From Natronohydrobacter sp. (GTDB lineage: Bacteria; Pseudomonadota; Alphaproteobacteria; Rhodobacterales; Rhodobacteraceae), in contig SKRP01000211.1 in the NCBI GenBank assembly GCA_007118445.1, forward strand, positions 1 to 16,468: 16,468 nucleotides of DNA. Reading direction: 5' to 3'. The notes beneath the pieces are model-generated. The model saw only the letters and a list, made by a program, of their open reading frames with translations, ran no database searches and was not told the origin of the DNA. Positions 1 to 6,900 of the stretch are shown in pieces. How positions within the stretch are numbered: the stretch's first letter is position 1; the number at the start of each line of letters is the position of its first letter. Both the position numbers and the translations under genes were made by a program.

Positions 1-11
1 CACAGCCGGGC

Positions 12-64
12 AGCGCCCGCGAATGGCATGGGCGGGCGGGAGGGCCATGAGCGGGCGCTCTTTT
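12..64 (+). terminator. Rho-independent terminator of an upstream plus-strand gene
   Basis: AGCGCCCGC (12-20) pairs perfectly with GCGGGCGCT (51-59). Inside it, after a GA/GA internal mismatch, ATGGC (23-27) pairs with GCCAT (44-48). The stem is followed at once by CTTTTCC (60-66). A long GC-rich stem followed by a T-run on the plus strand is a classic intrinsic terminator. It probably ends a transcript entering from the left, whose gene lies outside the window. No A-run precedes it, so it should not work in the other direction. Confidence 0.7.
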
Positions 65-90
65 CCTCGCGTGCTTGAACACCGGACCCC

Positions 91-119
91 TCGACACCAG
101 CCCACACTTCCCCTATAGC
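91..119 (+). promoter_or_regulatory. Candidate sigma70-type promoter of the DEAD-box helicase gene
   Basis: TCGACA (91-96, five of six matches to TTGACA) is separated by 17 bases from TATAGC (114-119). The expected transcription start is near 126, giving about 46 bases of leader before the preferred ATG at 172. It lies directly downstream of the terminator at 12-64, so the helicase gene appears to have its own promoter. Identification is by eye only. Confidence 0.45.
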
Positions 120-171
120 GCGGGGTTTGATGCGCACCTTGCGGGTGCCAGACCCCAAGGATTCCCTGACG

Positions 172-2382
172 ATGATCGCTACCCTGAAAGAAGCCCTCAC
201 CGAGCGCGGCTTCGACACGATGACTGATGTGCAAGAGGCGGTCACCGCCCCGGAACTCGCCGATGCGGACCTTTTGGTCTCGGCGCAAACCGGGTCGGGC
301 AAGACTGTGGGCTTCGGTCTGGCCATCGCAGGCACGCTTCTGGGCACGGATGAACGCTTCGGCCCGCCCGCCCTGCCGCTCGCCCTTGTCATCGCCCCCA
401 CCCGCGAACTCGCCCTGCAGGTGCAGCGCGAATTGCAATGGCTCTATGCGAAAACCAGCGCCAAGGTCGTCTCCTGCATCGGCGGCATGGACCCGCGCGA
501 CGAGCGCCGGACGCTCGACCGGGGCGCGCATATCGTGGTCGGCACACCGGGCCGCTTGCGCGACCATATCACGCGCGGCGCGCTTGTTATGTCCGATCTG
601 CGCGCGGTCGTGCTGGATGAGGCCGATGAAATGCTCGATCTGGGCTTTCGCGAAGACCTGGAATTCATGCTGGGTGAAGCGCCAGAGAGCAAGCGCACGC
701 TGCTTTTTTCAGCCACCGTTCCGCCCGCGATTGTCGAAATCGCCAAGACCTATCAGCGCGACGCGGTGCGCGTGACGACGATTTCGCGCGGTGTGCAGCA
801 CAGCGACATCTCCTATCAGGTGGTCAAGGTCGCGGCCTCCGAGGCCGAACACGCCATCATCAACCTGCTGCGCTTCCATGATGCGCCGGCCTCCATCGTC
901 TTTGCCAATACCCGCGCCACTGTGGCGCGGCTGACCGCGCGTTTCACCAATCGCGGCCTTTCGGTGGTCAGCCTGTCGGGCGAGCTGAGCCAGGATGAGC
1001 GCAGCCACGCGCTGCAAGCCCTGCGCGACGGGCGGGCGCGGGTCTGTGTGGCGACTGATGTGGCCGCGCGCGGCATCGATCTGCCGAATCTTGATCTGGT
1101 GATCCATGCCGATCTGCCGATGAATACCGAAGCGCTGTTGCACCGCTCGGGCCGCACAGGTCGGGCCGGGCGCAAGGGCGTGTCGGTGCTGATTGCGCCG
1201 GATCGTGCCGCAGGCAAGGCCGAGCGGCTCTTGAAATGGGCCAGGATCAGCGCCGATTGGGTCAGCCCGCCCACGGCCGAGGAAATCCTGGCGCTGGATG
1301 AACAGCGCCTGCGCGAAGCCCCCGTCTGGGACGGTGATCTGACCGAGGATGAGGCGCGTTTCGCGGCCGAGCTATTGACCGAACGCAGCCCCGAAGCCAT
1401 CGCGGCGGCCTGCCTGCGGCTTTACCGCGCAGGTTTGTCCGCGCCTGAAGATATAGAACTGGCCCCGAACCCCAAAGCGCGCCCCGAGCGCGCGGCTTTC
1501 GGCCCGTCGGTCTGGTTCGAGCTTTCGGTCGGGCAGGACAAGCGGGCCGAAGCGCGCTGGCTGCTGCCGATGTTGTGCCGTGCGGGCAATCTGGACAAGG
1601 CCAGTATCGGGCGGATCAAGGTCGGGACCAGCACGACGGCTGTGGAAATCGCGGAAGGGGCCGCCCCGGCCCTCATCGCGCGGCTGGGCGATAGCGGCGT
1701 GCTGGAAGAGGATATCACCGCGCGCAAGCTCGATCACGCGCCACAGGACACACGCCCCGAGCGCCCCGAGCGCCGCGGGGCTCCGCGCGACAGCGCTGCA
1801 CCCAGGCCGCGTTGGTCCGACAAGCCGGATGGACCGCGCAAATCTGCGCCGCGCCGCGATGACAGCGCCCCGAAGCCGCGCACACCCTACAAGCCGCGCC
1901 CCTCTGAGGTGCCTGAAGGCCCCGCCCGCGCGTCGCATCGCGCCTTTGGCGAGGATCGCCGCGCCCCGCGTCCAGAGAACCGCGAGGCTGCGGACAGCCC
2001 GCGCAAACCGCGTCACGGCAAGCCTGCGCGACCTGATGGGGGCGGCAAGCCCGGAAATGGGGCGGAACGGGCAGACCGGCCGAAGGGGCCGCGCAAGGAT
2101 GGGGCCAAGGGCGCGCGCGGCAATGACCAGCCTGCGCGTCACGGCGACTCCGCGTCCGCAAAGGCCGGGGGCAGCAGCTTTCGGACCGGGGCGGAGAATG
2201 TCTCGCAGCGCATGGATCGCCCTGGCGGCGGCAAACCAAAAGCAGGGGCCGGAAAATTCGCCGGATCGAAGCCGACAGGGGGCAAGCCGCGCGGGGGAAA
2301 ACCGGGCAGGGGTTCCGGACCGGACAGGAGTGGCGGAGCGGGACGGGGTGGCGGCACTGCACCGCCGCGCCGCAAGCCCTGA
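172..2382 (+). CDS. DEAD-box ATP-dependent RNA helicase with DbpA-type RNA-binding domain and long basic tail
   Basis: ATP-dependent RNA helicase, probably acting on structured RNA in ribosome assembly or mRNA turnover. The helicase core carries all the classical motifs (numbering from the ATG at 172): AQTGSGKT at 38-45, PTRELA at 76-81, TPGR at 125-128, DEAD at 149-152, SAT at 180-182, ATDVAARGID near 294-303 and HRSGRTGRAG at 324-333. A segment at about 447-522 (VWFELSVGQ onward, with GRIKVG) matches the RNA-binding domain of DbpA/CsdA-type helicases. From about 525 to 736 the protein is low-complexity, rich in R, K, P, G and D, and probably disordered and RNA-binding. The frame is open from a TTG at 127 and an ATG at 130. 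I prefer the ATG at 172 because AAGGA (157-161) precedes it by 10 bases and the candidate promoter would start transcription near 126. Length is 736 residues, long for the family because of the tail. It is a single gene with its own promoter and converges on the lipoprotein gene at 2401. Confidence 0.93.
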   Translation: MIATLKEALTERGFDTMTDVQEAVTAPELADADLLVSAQTGSGKTVGFGLAIAGTLLGTDERFGPPALPLALVIAPTRELALQVQRELQWLYAKTSAKVVSCIGGMDPRDERRTLDRGAHIVVGTPGRLRDHITRGALVMSDLRAVVLDEADEMLDLGFREDLEFMLGEAPESKRTLLFSATVPPAIVEIAKTYQRDAVRVTTISRGVQHSDISYQVVKVAASEAEHAIINLLRFHDAPASIVFANTRATVARLTARFTNRGLSVVSLSGELSQDERSHALQALRDGRARVCVATDVAARGIDLPNLDLVIHADLPMNTEALLHRSGRTGRAGRKGVSVLIAPDRAAGKAERLLKWARISADWVSPPTAEEILALDEQRLREAPVWDGDLTEDEARFAAELLTERSPEAIAAACLRLYRAGLSAPEDIELAPNPKARPERAAFGPSVWFELSVGQDKRAEARWLLPMLCRAGNLDKASIGRIKVGTSTTAVEIAEGAAPALIARLGDSGVLEEDITARKLDHAPQDTRPERPERRGAPRDSAAPRPRWSDKPDGPRKSAPRRDDSAPKPRTPYKPRPSEVPEGPARASHRAFGEDRRAPRPENREAADSPRKPRHGKPARPDGGGKPGNGAERADRPKGPRKDGAKGARGNDQPARHGDSASAKAGGSSFRTGAENVSQRMDRPGGGKPKAGAGKFAGSKPTGGKPRGGKPGRGSGPDRSGGAGRGGGTAPPRRKP

Positions 2383-2400
2383 ATGTGCAAGCCCTGAGCG

Positions 2401-2868
2401 TCAGCGCGTGACTGTGCGCGCATTCTCGGCACCGCGCACGATGATGCGGCGCACATCCTGCAGGCGCGGGCTCGGGATCTTGACTGCAGCGGTGACAGTG
2501 CGCGCGGGCTCGGTTGAAACGGGCATCTGGCTGCGCGGCTGGGCCACGACAAATTCATAGATCAACGCCCCGTCGACCGGGCGTCCATCATTGACCGGGC
2601 GCAATTCGACATCCCACCAGCCCTGGGTTGCGGTCACGCCGCTGGCGCGCAGGAGCGCCCCCCCGGTGGTGGCAATCACTTCCATATCGCGCACGACCGG
2701 GACCAGCGCGCGCCGGTCCGTACCTGTGCCCCAGCCACCGCGCGGCACCAGGGTTTCCGTGCTGTCGCGCCCGAACCAGTTCATCGGATTGAGCTGCGAC
2801 TCGCGCATCCCGCCGCAGGCACCAAGCACCAGCACCATGGCCAGAGCAGCAAGAAATGGCTTTGTCAT
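2401..2868 (-). CDS. Small predicted lipoprotein of unknown function
   Basis: 155 residues. The N-terminus is a lipoprotein signal peptide: MTKPF, a hydrophobic stretch, then lipobox LGAC with the acceptor cysteine at 18. It is therefore expected to be acylated and anchored in the cell envelope, facing the periplasm. The mature part looks like a small beta-rich domain (WWDVELRPVNDGRPVDG, then YEFVVAQP and VRRIIVRGAEN). I recognise no named family, although similar small lipoproteins occur in Rhodobacteraceae. The start is supported by GGAAGGA (complement of 2875-2881) six bases upstream of the ATG. It converges on the helicase gene with only 18 bases between the stop codons and no visible terminator, and is divergent from sufE. 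Confidence 0.85.
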   Translation of the reverse strand: MTKPFLAALAMVLVLGACGGMRESQLNPMNWFGRDSTETLVPRGGWGTGTDRRALVPVVRDMEVIATTGGALLRASGVTATQGWWDVELRPVNDGRPVDGALIYEFVVAQPRSQMPVSTEPARTVTAAVKIPSPRLQDVRRIIVRGAENARTVTR

Positions 2869-3041
2869 GGGCAGTCCTTCCGATGGGTCAGGTCAAAACA
2901 GCGACAGCTTTGGGTAGCGCAATAGAGCGGCTTTGAAAAGTGCCTCGCGCGCTCTGGGCGTGATCGCCTGCCCGCAGGGCTGGACCTTCGGCCATGTTGC
3001 GCTTAGCTAACCGTCAGGACCGGATTGCAGAGACAGGACCG

Positions 3042-3461
3042 ATGGCCACAGACCGTTTCGAGGAAATCGCCGAAACCTTCGAGTTTCTGGACGACTGGGA
3101 GGACCGCTATCGCCATGTGATAGAGCTTGGCCGCGCCATGCCCGCGATGGATGAGGCGTTGAAATCGCCCGCGACCAAGGTTGATGGCTGCGCCAGTCAG
3201 GTCTGGATTCATCCGGTGCTGGACGGATCAGGACCCGAGGCACAGTTCGATTTCGCAGGCGACAGTGATGCGATGATCGTGCGCGGGTTGATCGCGGTGC
3301 TGCACGCGCTCTATTCGGGGCTCAGCCTGCGCGAGGCAGCACAGGTCGATGCGCTGGCCGAAATGCGGCGGTTGGGGCTGGACGAGCATCTGTCCTCGCA
3401 GCGTTCCAACGGGCTGCGCGCGATGGTGGGGCGGATCGAGGCGCTGACACAGGCTGGTTGA
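3042..3461 (+). CDS. sufE: SufE family cysteine desulfuration protein
   Basis: Sulfur acceptor for a SufS-type cysteine desulfurase: its active-site cysteine takes the persulfide and passes sulfur to the SUF Fe-S cluster scaffold in the cytoplasm. The family signature VDGCASQVW is present, with the catalytic cysteine at residue 50 (E. coli SufE uses Cys51). The protein is 139 residues, normal for SufE. The frame is open from an ATG at 2994, but the ATG at 3042 is chosen because AGGA (3035-3038) lies just upstream and the protein then begins MATDRFEEIAETFEFLDDWE, the usual SufE start. No other suf genes are nearby, so it is a stand-alone copy. fabD follows on the same strand after 133 bases. 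Confidence 0.92.
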   Translation: MATDRFEEIAETFEFLDDWEDRYRHVIELGRAMPAMDEALKSPATKVDGCASQVWIHPVLDGSGPEAQFDFAGDSDAMIVRGLIAVLHALYSGLSLREAAQVDALAEMRRLGLDEHLSSQRSNGLRAMVGRIEALTQAG

Positions 3462-3534
3462 CCTGCAAGGTCAGGCCGTGCGCCGGGACCTGCTGTCGCA
3501 ATTGAGTATTTCAGGCAAGATGAAGCGGCCAAGG

Positions 3535-3564
3535 CTTGCACCTTTGCGGCCTTTGCGTCTATCC
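3535..3564 (+). promoter_or_regulatory. Candidate promoter of fabD
   Basis: CTTGCA (3535-3540) and CTATCC (3559-3564) are separated by 18 bases, resembling the alphaproteobacterial pattern CTTGAC-N17/18-CTATAT. A start near 3571 would leave a leader of about 25 bases that includes GAGGGGG, the ribosome binding site of fabD. The match is partial and judged by eye. Confidence 0.35.
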
Positions 3565-3594
3565 CGTGCTCACAAGGGTTTTGAGGGGGTGAGC

Positions 3595-4524
3595 ATGAGC
3601 CGCGCATTTGTTTTTCCGGGTCAGGGAGCGCAGACCATCGGTATGGGCAAGGCCCTGGCCGAAGCCTGTCCAGAGGCGAAAGCCGTGTATGACGCAGTGG
3701 ATGACGCGCTCGGCGAGAAGCTTTCTGCGCGTGTCTGGGATGGCGATATTGCAGAGCTGACGCTGACAGCCAATGCGCAACCTGCGCTGATGGCGACCTC
3801 GCTGGCCGCATTGCGCGCGCTGGAAGCCGAAGGGGTCGTGGTGACCGATGCAGGCTTTGTGGCCGGGCATTCGCTGGGTGAATATTCGGCGCTGGCCGCA
3901 GTCGGTGCGCTTGAGATCGGCGATGCTGCGCGGCTGTTGCGCATTCGGGGGCGCGCGATGCAGGAGGCGGTGCCAGTGGGCGAGGGGGCGATGGCCGCGC
4001 TTCTGGGGCTGGATTTCGCGACTGCCAGCGAGGTGGCGCGCGAGGCAGCCGAGGGTGAGGTCTGTCAGGCGGCCAATGACAATGATCCGGCGCAGGTGGT
4101 GGTTTCGGGCCATAAGGCGGCGGTCGAGCGCGCAGTCGGGATCGCGAAGGCGCGCGGGGCGAAACGGGCGTTGCTGTTGCCGGTCTCGGCCCCGTTTCAT
4201 TGCGCGCTGATGCAACCTGCCGCCGAGGCAATGCAGGCAGCTTTGGCGGATGTAAGCCTGCGCGCGCCTTTGGTGCCGCTGGTCGCCAATGTGCGGGCCG
4301 AAGCGGTCTCGGACCCTGATGAGATTCGCGCGCTGCTCGTCGCGCAGGTGACAGGGTCAGTGCGCTGGCGCGAATCCGTCGAGTGGATGGTCGGGCAGGG
4401 CGTGACCGAGTTCTGGGAGATCGGGGCGGGCAAGGCGCTGTCGGGGATGATCAAGCGTATTGCGCGCGGCAGTACCACGCGCAATTTTGCCACGCCCGAG
4501 GATGTGGCGGCAGTCAACGCCTGA
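3595..4524 (+). CDS. fabD: Malonyl-CoA:ACP transacylase (FabD)
   Basis: Transfers the malonyl group from malonyl-CoA to acyl carrier protein, supplying the elongation unit for type II fatty acid synthesis in the cytoplasm. The sequence shows FPGQGAQ at 7-13, the nucleophile elbow GHSLGEYSA with Ser93, the conserved arginine in RIRGRAM near 118, and the catalytic histidine in SAPFHCALM at 202. The length of 309 residues is normal. The ATG at 3595 is preferred because GAGGGGG (3583-3589) ends five bases upstream; the open frame continues further upstream but without family similarity. The neighbours are unusual: fabG and acpP, which often follow fabD, are absent, and the next gene is convergent with only six bases between stop codons. 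A candidate promoter lies at 3535-3564. Confidence 0.96.
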   Translation: MSRAFVFPGQGAQTIGMGKALAEACPEAKAVYDAVDDALGEKLSARVWDGDIAELTLTANAQPALMATSLAALRALEAEGVVVTDAGFVAGHSLGEYSALAAVGALEIGDAARLLRIRGRAMQEAVPVGEGAMAALLGLDFATASEVAREAAEGEVCQAANDNDPAQVVVSGHKAAVERAVGIAKARGAKRALLLPVSAPFHCALMQPAAEAMQAALADVSLRAPLVPLVANVRAEAVSDPDEIRALLVAQVTGSVRWRESVEWMVGQGVTEFWEIGAGKALSGMIKRIARGSTTRNFATPEDVAAVNA

Positions 4525-4530
4525 TCGCGC

Positions 4531-5091
4531 TCAGGGGATGATGCGGGCGTATTTGACGCCGGCGAGTGATGCGCCGGCCATCACCCCTGACTGGCCGAAC
4601 ACGACTGCGATGATCGGCGCGAACTGGGTGGTGGTTTCGGTGCCCATCGAGCCGCCGCGCGTGGGGGTTGCGTAGCGCAGATCGGCGCTTGCGGCCCAGC
4701 CGGGCGAATAGCGGAAATCCGATAATGCCTGTTCGGTCATGAAGAACAGCGCATGGGCATATTGCTGCGCGCCGGCCTGCAGGCCGAAACTGGCGCGTGT
4801 GGCCGAGTAGTAATCCACGGTTGCATCATTGATGCGCAGCGCGCCGCGCCCGTAAGCGCCGCCGACAAACAGCCCGCCTTCGGTGACGACCGGAATATAG
4901 AGGATCCCGCGTGCGTTCTCGAACAACTCGCCCAGGCCGGGGTAATTGTTGCGCAGATAATCGCGGGCCGCATCGACCCGCGCATCGAGCGACGCCGCGC
5001 CCTCGGTGCCCATTGCATTCGAACAGGCTGTCAGCGCTGCGAGTGCTGCCAGCCCGGAAGTCGCGAAAACCCGCCGGTTCATGTCGATCAT
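4531..5091 (-). CDS. SYLF/YSC84-domain lipoprotein
   Basis: 186 residues. The N-terminus has a basic start (NRR), a hydrophobic stretch and the lipobox LTAC with acceptor Cys23, so it is a predicted envelope lipoprotein. The mature region matches the SYLF (YSC84/DUF500) family: ARGILYIPVVTEGGLFVGGAYG, then DYYSATRASFGLQAGAQQYAHALFFMTEQAL, and near the C-terminus VFGQSGVMAGASLAGVKYARI. SYLF domains bind lipids in eukaryotes; in bacteria they are mostly uncharacterised envelope proteins. The ATG at 5091 is preceded by AGAGG (complement of 5099-5103) seven bases upstream, which favours it over the in-frame ATG nine bases later. It converges on fabD and lies downstream of hemB on the same strand with a 111-base gap, so it may be transcribed separately. 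Confidence 0.88.
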   Translation of the reverse strand: MIDMNRRVFATSGLAALAALTACSNAMGTEGAASLDARVDAARDYLRNNYPGLGELFENARGILYIPVVTEGGLFVGGAYGRGALRINDATVDYYSATRASFGLQAGAQQYAHALFFMTEQALSDFRYSPGWAASADLRYATPTRGGSMGTETTTQFAPIIAVVFGQSGVMAGASLAGVKYARIIP

Positions 5092-5165
5092 GTGTTTGCC
5101 TCTGCTCGCGGTGCCTTGCGCACTCTGTATGATTGGAACATAGCGCGAAAATCCGCGTCTGTCAC

Positions 5166-5197
5166 GCCCCTGTGGGGCTTATCGGCGAGGCTTCGCC
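5166..5197 (-). terminator. Two tandem short hairpins downstream of hemB
   Basis: Just downstream of the hemB stop there are two small perfect hairpins: GGCGA/TCGCC with a four-base loop (5184-5197) and GCCCC/GGGGC with a three-base loop (5166-5178). They could act as a weak terminator or 3'-end stabiliser of hemB mRNA. There is no T-run on the minus strand, so the call is tentative. Confidence 0.25.
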
Positions 5198-5202
5198 CGC
5201 GT

Positions 5203-6195
5203 TCAGCCGCGCAAAGCCTGCGCCACGCGCGGGGCGAAATAGCTCAGCACCCCGTCGCAGCCCGCGCGCCGGAAGGCCAGCAGGCTTTCCAGCATCACCT
5301 TCTCGCCATCGAGCCAGCCATTCTGCGCCGCAGCCATCAGCATCGCATATTCCCCCGAGACCTGATAGGCGAAGGTCGGGCGTTGGAAGCGGTCTTTTAC
5401 CGCGCGGCAGATATCGAGATAGGGCATGCCGGGTTTGATCATGACCATATCCGCGCCCTCGGCCAGATCGCGCGCGACGCAGGCCAGGGCCTCGTCGCGG
5501 TTGGACGGATTGATCTGATAGGTGGCCTTGTCGCCCACCAGCCGACCCGCAGCACCGACCGCATCGCGGAACGGGCCATAGAAGCCGGAGGCGAATTTCG
5601 CGGCATAGGACAGGATCGCGACATCGCTGTGGCCTTCGGCTTCGAGCGCGAGGCGCAGCGCGCCGATACGACCATCCATCATGTCCGAGGGACCAAGGAT
5701 ATCGGCCCCGGCCTCTGCCTGGGCGAGTCCCATCTTCACCAGCGCTTCCACGGTCCGATCATTGACGATCTCGCCGTTGATGACGAAACCGTCATGGCCA
5801 TTGGCGTTGTAAGGGTCCAGCGCGATATCGGTCATCACCATCAGATCGGGCAATTCGCGTTTCAGCAGGCGGATCGCGCGGTTGGTCAGGTTTTCGGGAT
5901 TCCAGGCCTCTTCGCAGGTCTCTGTACGCAGGCTGGGATCCGTATAGGGAAAGAGACAGATCGCAGGGATGCCGAGCGCATGGGCCTGTTCGGCCGCCGG
6001 GAGCAGCCGGTCGAGTGACAGTCGGTTGACACCGGGCAGCGACGGGATCGGCTCTTCCATGCCGTCGCCATCGCGGATGAAAACCGGCCAGATCAGGTCG
6101 CGCGCGCTCAGCCCGTGTTCCTGCACCATCTCGCGCAGGGCGCGGGTGCGGCGCAGGCGGCGCAGACGGGCAGCAGGGAAAGGGGCAGGGGTCAT
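5203..6195 (-). CDS. hemB: Delta-aminolevulinic acid dehydratase (porphobilinogen synthase)
   Basis: Condenses two 5-aminolevulinate molecules to porphobilinogen, the common precursor of haem, bacteriochlorophyll and cobalamin. Both active-site lysines are present: Lys200 in SYAAKFASGFYGPFR and the Schiff-base Lys254 in MVMIKPGMPYLD. The metal-site segment is DIALDPYNANGHDG (123-136). It has no zinc-binding cysteine triad, so it is the plant-like, magnesium-type variant known from Rhodobacter. The length is 330 residues. The frame is open upstream to 6291, running into the palindrome at 6271-6301, but the ATG at 6195 is chosen. AGAGG (complement of 6204-6208) lies eight bases before it and the protein then starts MTPAPFPAARLRRLRR, the usual HemB N-terminus. 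It stands alone between the SYLF lipoprotein gene and the RAYT unit. Confidence 0.97.
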   Translation of the reverse strand: MTPAPFPAARLRRLRRTRALREMVQEHGLSARDLIWPVFIRDGDGMEEPIPSLPGVNRLSLDRLLPAAEQAHALGIPAICLFPYTDPSLRTETCEEAWNPENLTNRAIRLLKRELPDLMVMTDIALDPYNANGHDGFVINGEIVNDRTVEALVKMGLAQAEAGADILGPSDMMDGRIGALRLALEAEGHSDVAILSYAAKFASGFYGPFRDAVGAAGRLVGDKATYQINPSNRDEALACVARDLAEGADMVMIKPGMPYLDICRAVKDRFQRPTFAYQVSGEYAMLMAAAQNGWLDGEKVMLESLLAFRRAGCDGVLSYFAPRVAQALRG

Positions 6196-6270
6196 GGTCG
6201 CGGCCTCTTGAACTGTGGTCACAGACTTGGTGCCATGCGGGGCGCGGGAAGGGAAGCCCCCTCGGACAGG

Positions 6271-6301
6271 GTAGGGTGCGTGGCAGGCCACGCACCTTAC
6301 G
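6271..6301 (+). repeat. REP-like palindrome, left copy
   Basis: GTAG (6271-6274) is followed by GGTGCGTGGC (6275-6284), a two-base loop AG, and the exact complement (6287-6296), then TTACG. The 10-bp stem is perfect, and GTAG/TTAC extends the symmetry imperfectly. The GTAG foot is typical of REP sequences recognised by RAYT proteins. It lies 76 bases upstream of the hemB start and 41 bases upstream of the RAYT start, so it may influence either transcript. Confidence 0.8.
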
Positions 6302-6342
6302 CGGCTTCACGCGGAATTAACCATTCTCGGAGAGATTGGGGC

Positions 6343-6900
6343 ATGTCCTGTTATCGCCGCCCCCGCATTTCCGGTGCCATCATCTTCTTCGAGGTCGCTC
6401 TTGCCCAACGCCCCGGCGATCTGCTGGTGCGTCATATCGATGTCTTGCGCCAAGCCGTCCGCCTGACACGCAAGGATCACCCGTTCGATATTCTGGCATG
6501 GGTGGTGCTGCCCGACCGGATGCTGTGCATCTGGGGCCTGCCCGACGGGGACAGCGCCTATTCCCTGCGCTGGCGGCTGATCAAGTCGCGCTTTTCGCGG
6601 GCCCTGCCCATGGGCAGACGCCGCCCGTCGCATGTAAGGCGAGGCGAGCGCGGGATCTGGCAACGGCGCTTCTGGGAGCATCATATCCGCGATGATGGGG
6701 ATCTCGCGGCACATCTGAACCTGTGTCGCGAAAGCCCGGTCCTGGCGGGTCTGGTCAGCAATCCGCTGGACTGGCCCTATTCGTCTTTCACGCGCGCCTG
6801 CGCTGGTAGGGTGCGTGGCAGGCCACGCAGCTTACGGCAGGATCTGCAACCACACCCAGCCCGTCACCATCACCCCCAGCGTGCCGATCAGCACCGATGA
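6343..6900 (+). CDS. RAYT-like (IS200/Y1 family) protein with substituted catalytic residues
   Basis: Resembles REP-associated tyrosine transposases, single-strand DNA transposases of the HUH/Y1 class. Recognisable family blocks are MSCYRRPRISGAIIFFEVAL, HPFDILAWVVLPD, LRWRLIKSRFSRALP and RGERGIWQRRFWEHHIRD (about 101-117). Active members have His-x-His in DHMHCIW and a catalytic tyrosine in a segment like HVDYxHxNPVKHGLV. Here these read DRMLCIW (Arg59, Leu61) and HLNLCRESPVLAGLV (Leu127), so both histidines and the tyrosine appear lost. The ATG at 6343 has GGAGAG (6329-6334) eight bases upstream. The family-like part ends near residue 153; the frame then runs through the right palindrome and 64 bases into the transporter gene on the other strand before stopping at 6900. 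The original stop may have been lost. It could be a decaying transposase or a domesticated DNA-binding protein; the clean frame keeps the second possibility open. Family alignment is from memory. Confidence 0.75.
   Translation: MSCYRRPRISGAIIFFEVALAQRPGDLLVRHIDVLRQAVRLTRKDHPFDILAWVVLPDRMLCIWGLPDGDSAYSLRWRLIKSRFSRALPMGRRRPSHVRRGERGIWQRRFWEHHIRDDGDLAAHLNLCRESPVLAGLVSNPLDWPYSSFTRACAGRVRGRPRSLRQDLQPHPARHHHPQRADQHR
6806..6836 (+). repeat. REP-like palindrome, right copy
   Basis: This is the second copy of the element at 6271-6301, in the same orientation, with one difference (G at 6830 where the left copy has C), which breaks one pair in the 10-bp stem. GTAG is at 6806-6809, the stem arms at 6810-6819 and 6822-6831, and TTACG follows. 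The TTA at 6832-6834 is the stop codon (TAA) of the minus-strand AEC transporter gene. The hairpin therefore sits exactly at the 3' end of the seven-gene minus-strand operon, where it could stabilise or terminate the mRNA. Confidence 0.8.

Larger units (their letters stand above)
6271..6836 (+). mobile_element. REP-RAYT unit: transposase-like gene bracketed by two GTAG palindromes
   Basis: Two 31-base copies of one palindromic element, in direct orientation and identical at 30 of 31 positions, bracket the RAYT-like gene (6343 onward). REP elements are known to carry a GTAG or GGAG tetranucleotide at the foot of a hairpin and to occur beside the Y1 transposase (TnpA-REP) that recognises them. 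This arrangement fits that description. The unit lies between hemB and the AEC transporter gene, which are on the opposite strand. The right palindrome overlaps the end of the transporter gene. Whether the unit can still move is doubtful, because the transposase appears to lack its catalytic residues. Element boundaries are inferred from the palindromes only. Confidence 0.65.

Noticed and set aside
1372..2362. Minus-strand and alternate-frame open frames over the helicase tail
   Set aside because: Low-complexity GC-rich coding DNA leaves all frames open; the helicase frame is continuous with its motif-bearing core.
3459..3473. Perfect TGACCT-GCA-AGGTCA inverted repeat at the sufE stop codon
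   Set aside because: The stem is only six bases and no T-run follows; part of it is coding sequence, so I do not call it an operator or terminator.
4753..6018. A 421-codon plus-strand open frame opposite hemB and the SYLF gene
   Set aside because: It is antisense to well-supported genes, has no ribosome binding site and shows no recognisable motif.
6196..6291. Extended HemB N-terminus reading out of the left palindrome
   Set aside because: The extension has no family similarity, and the ATG at 6195 has a good ribosome binding site and normal HemB start.
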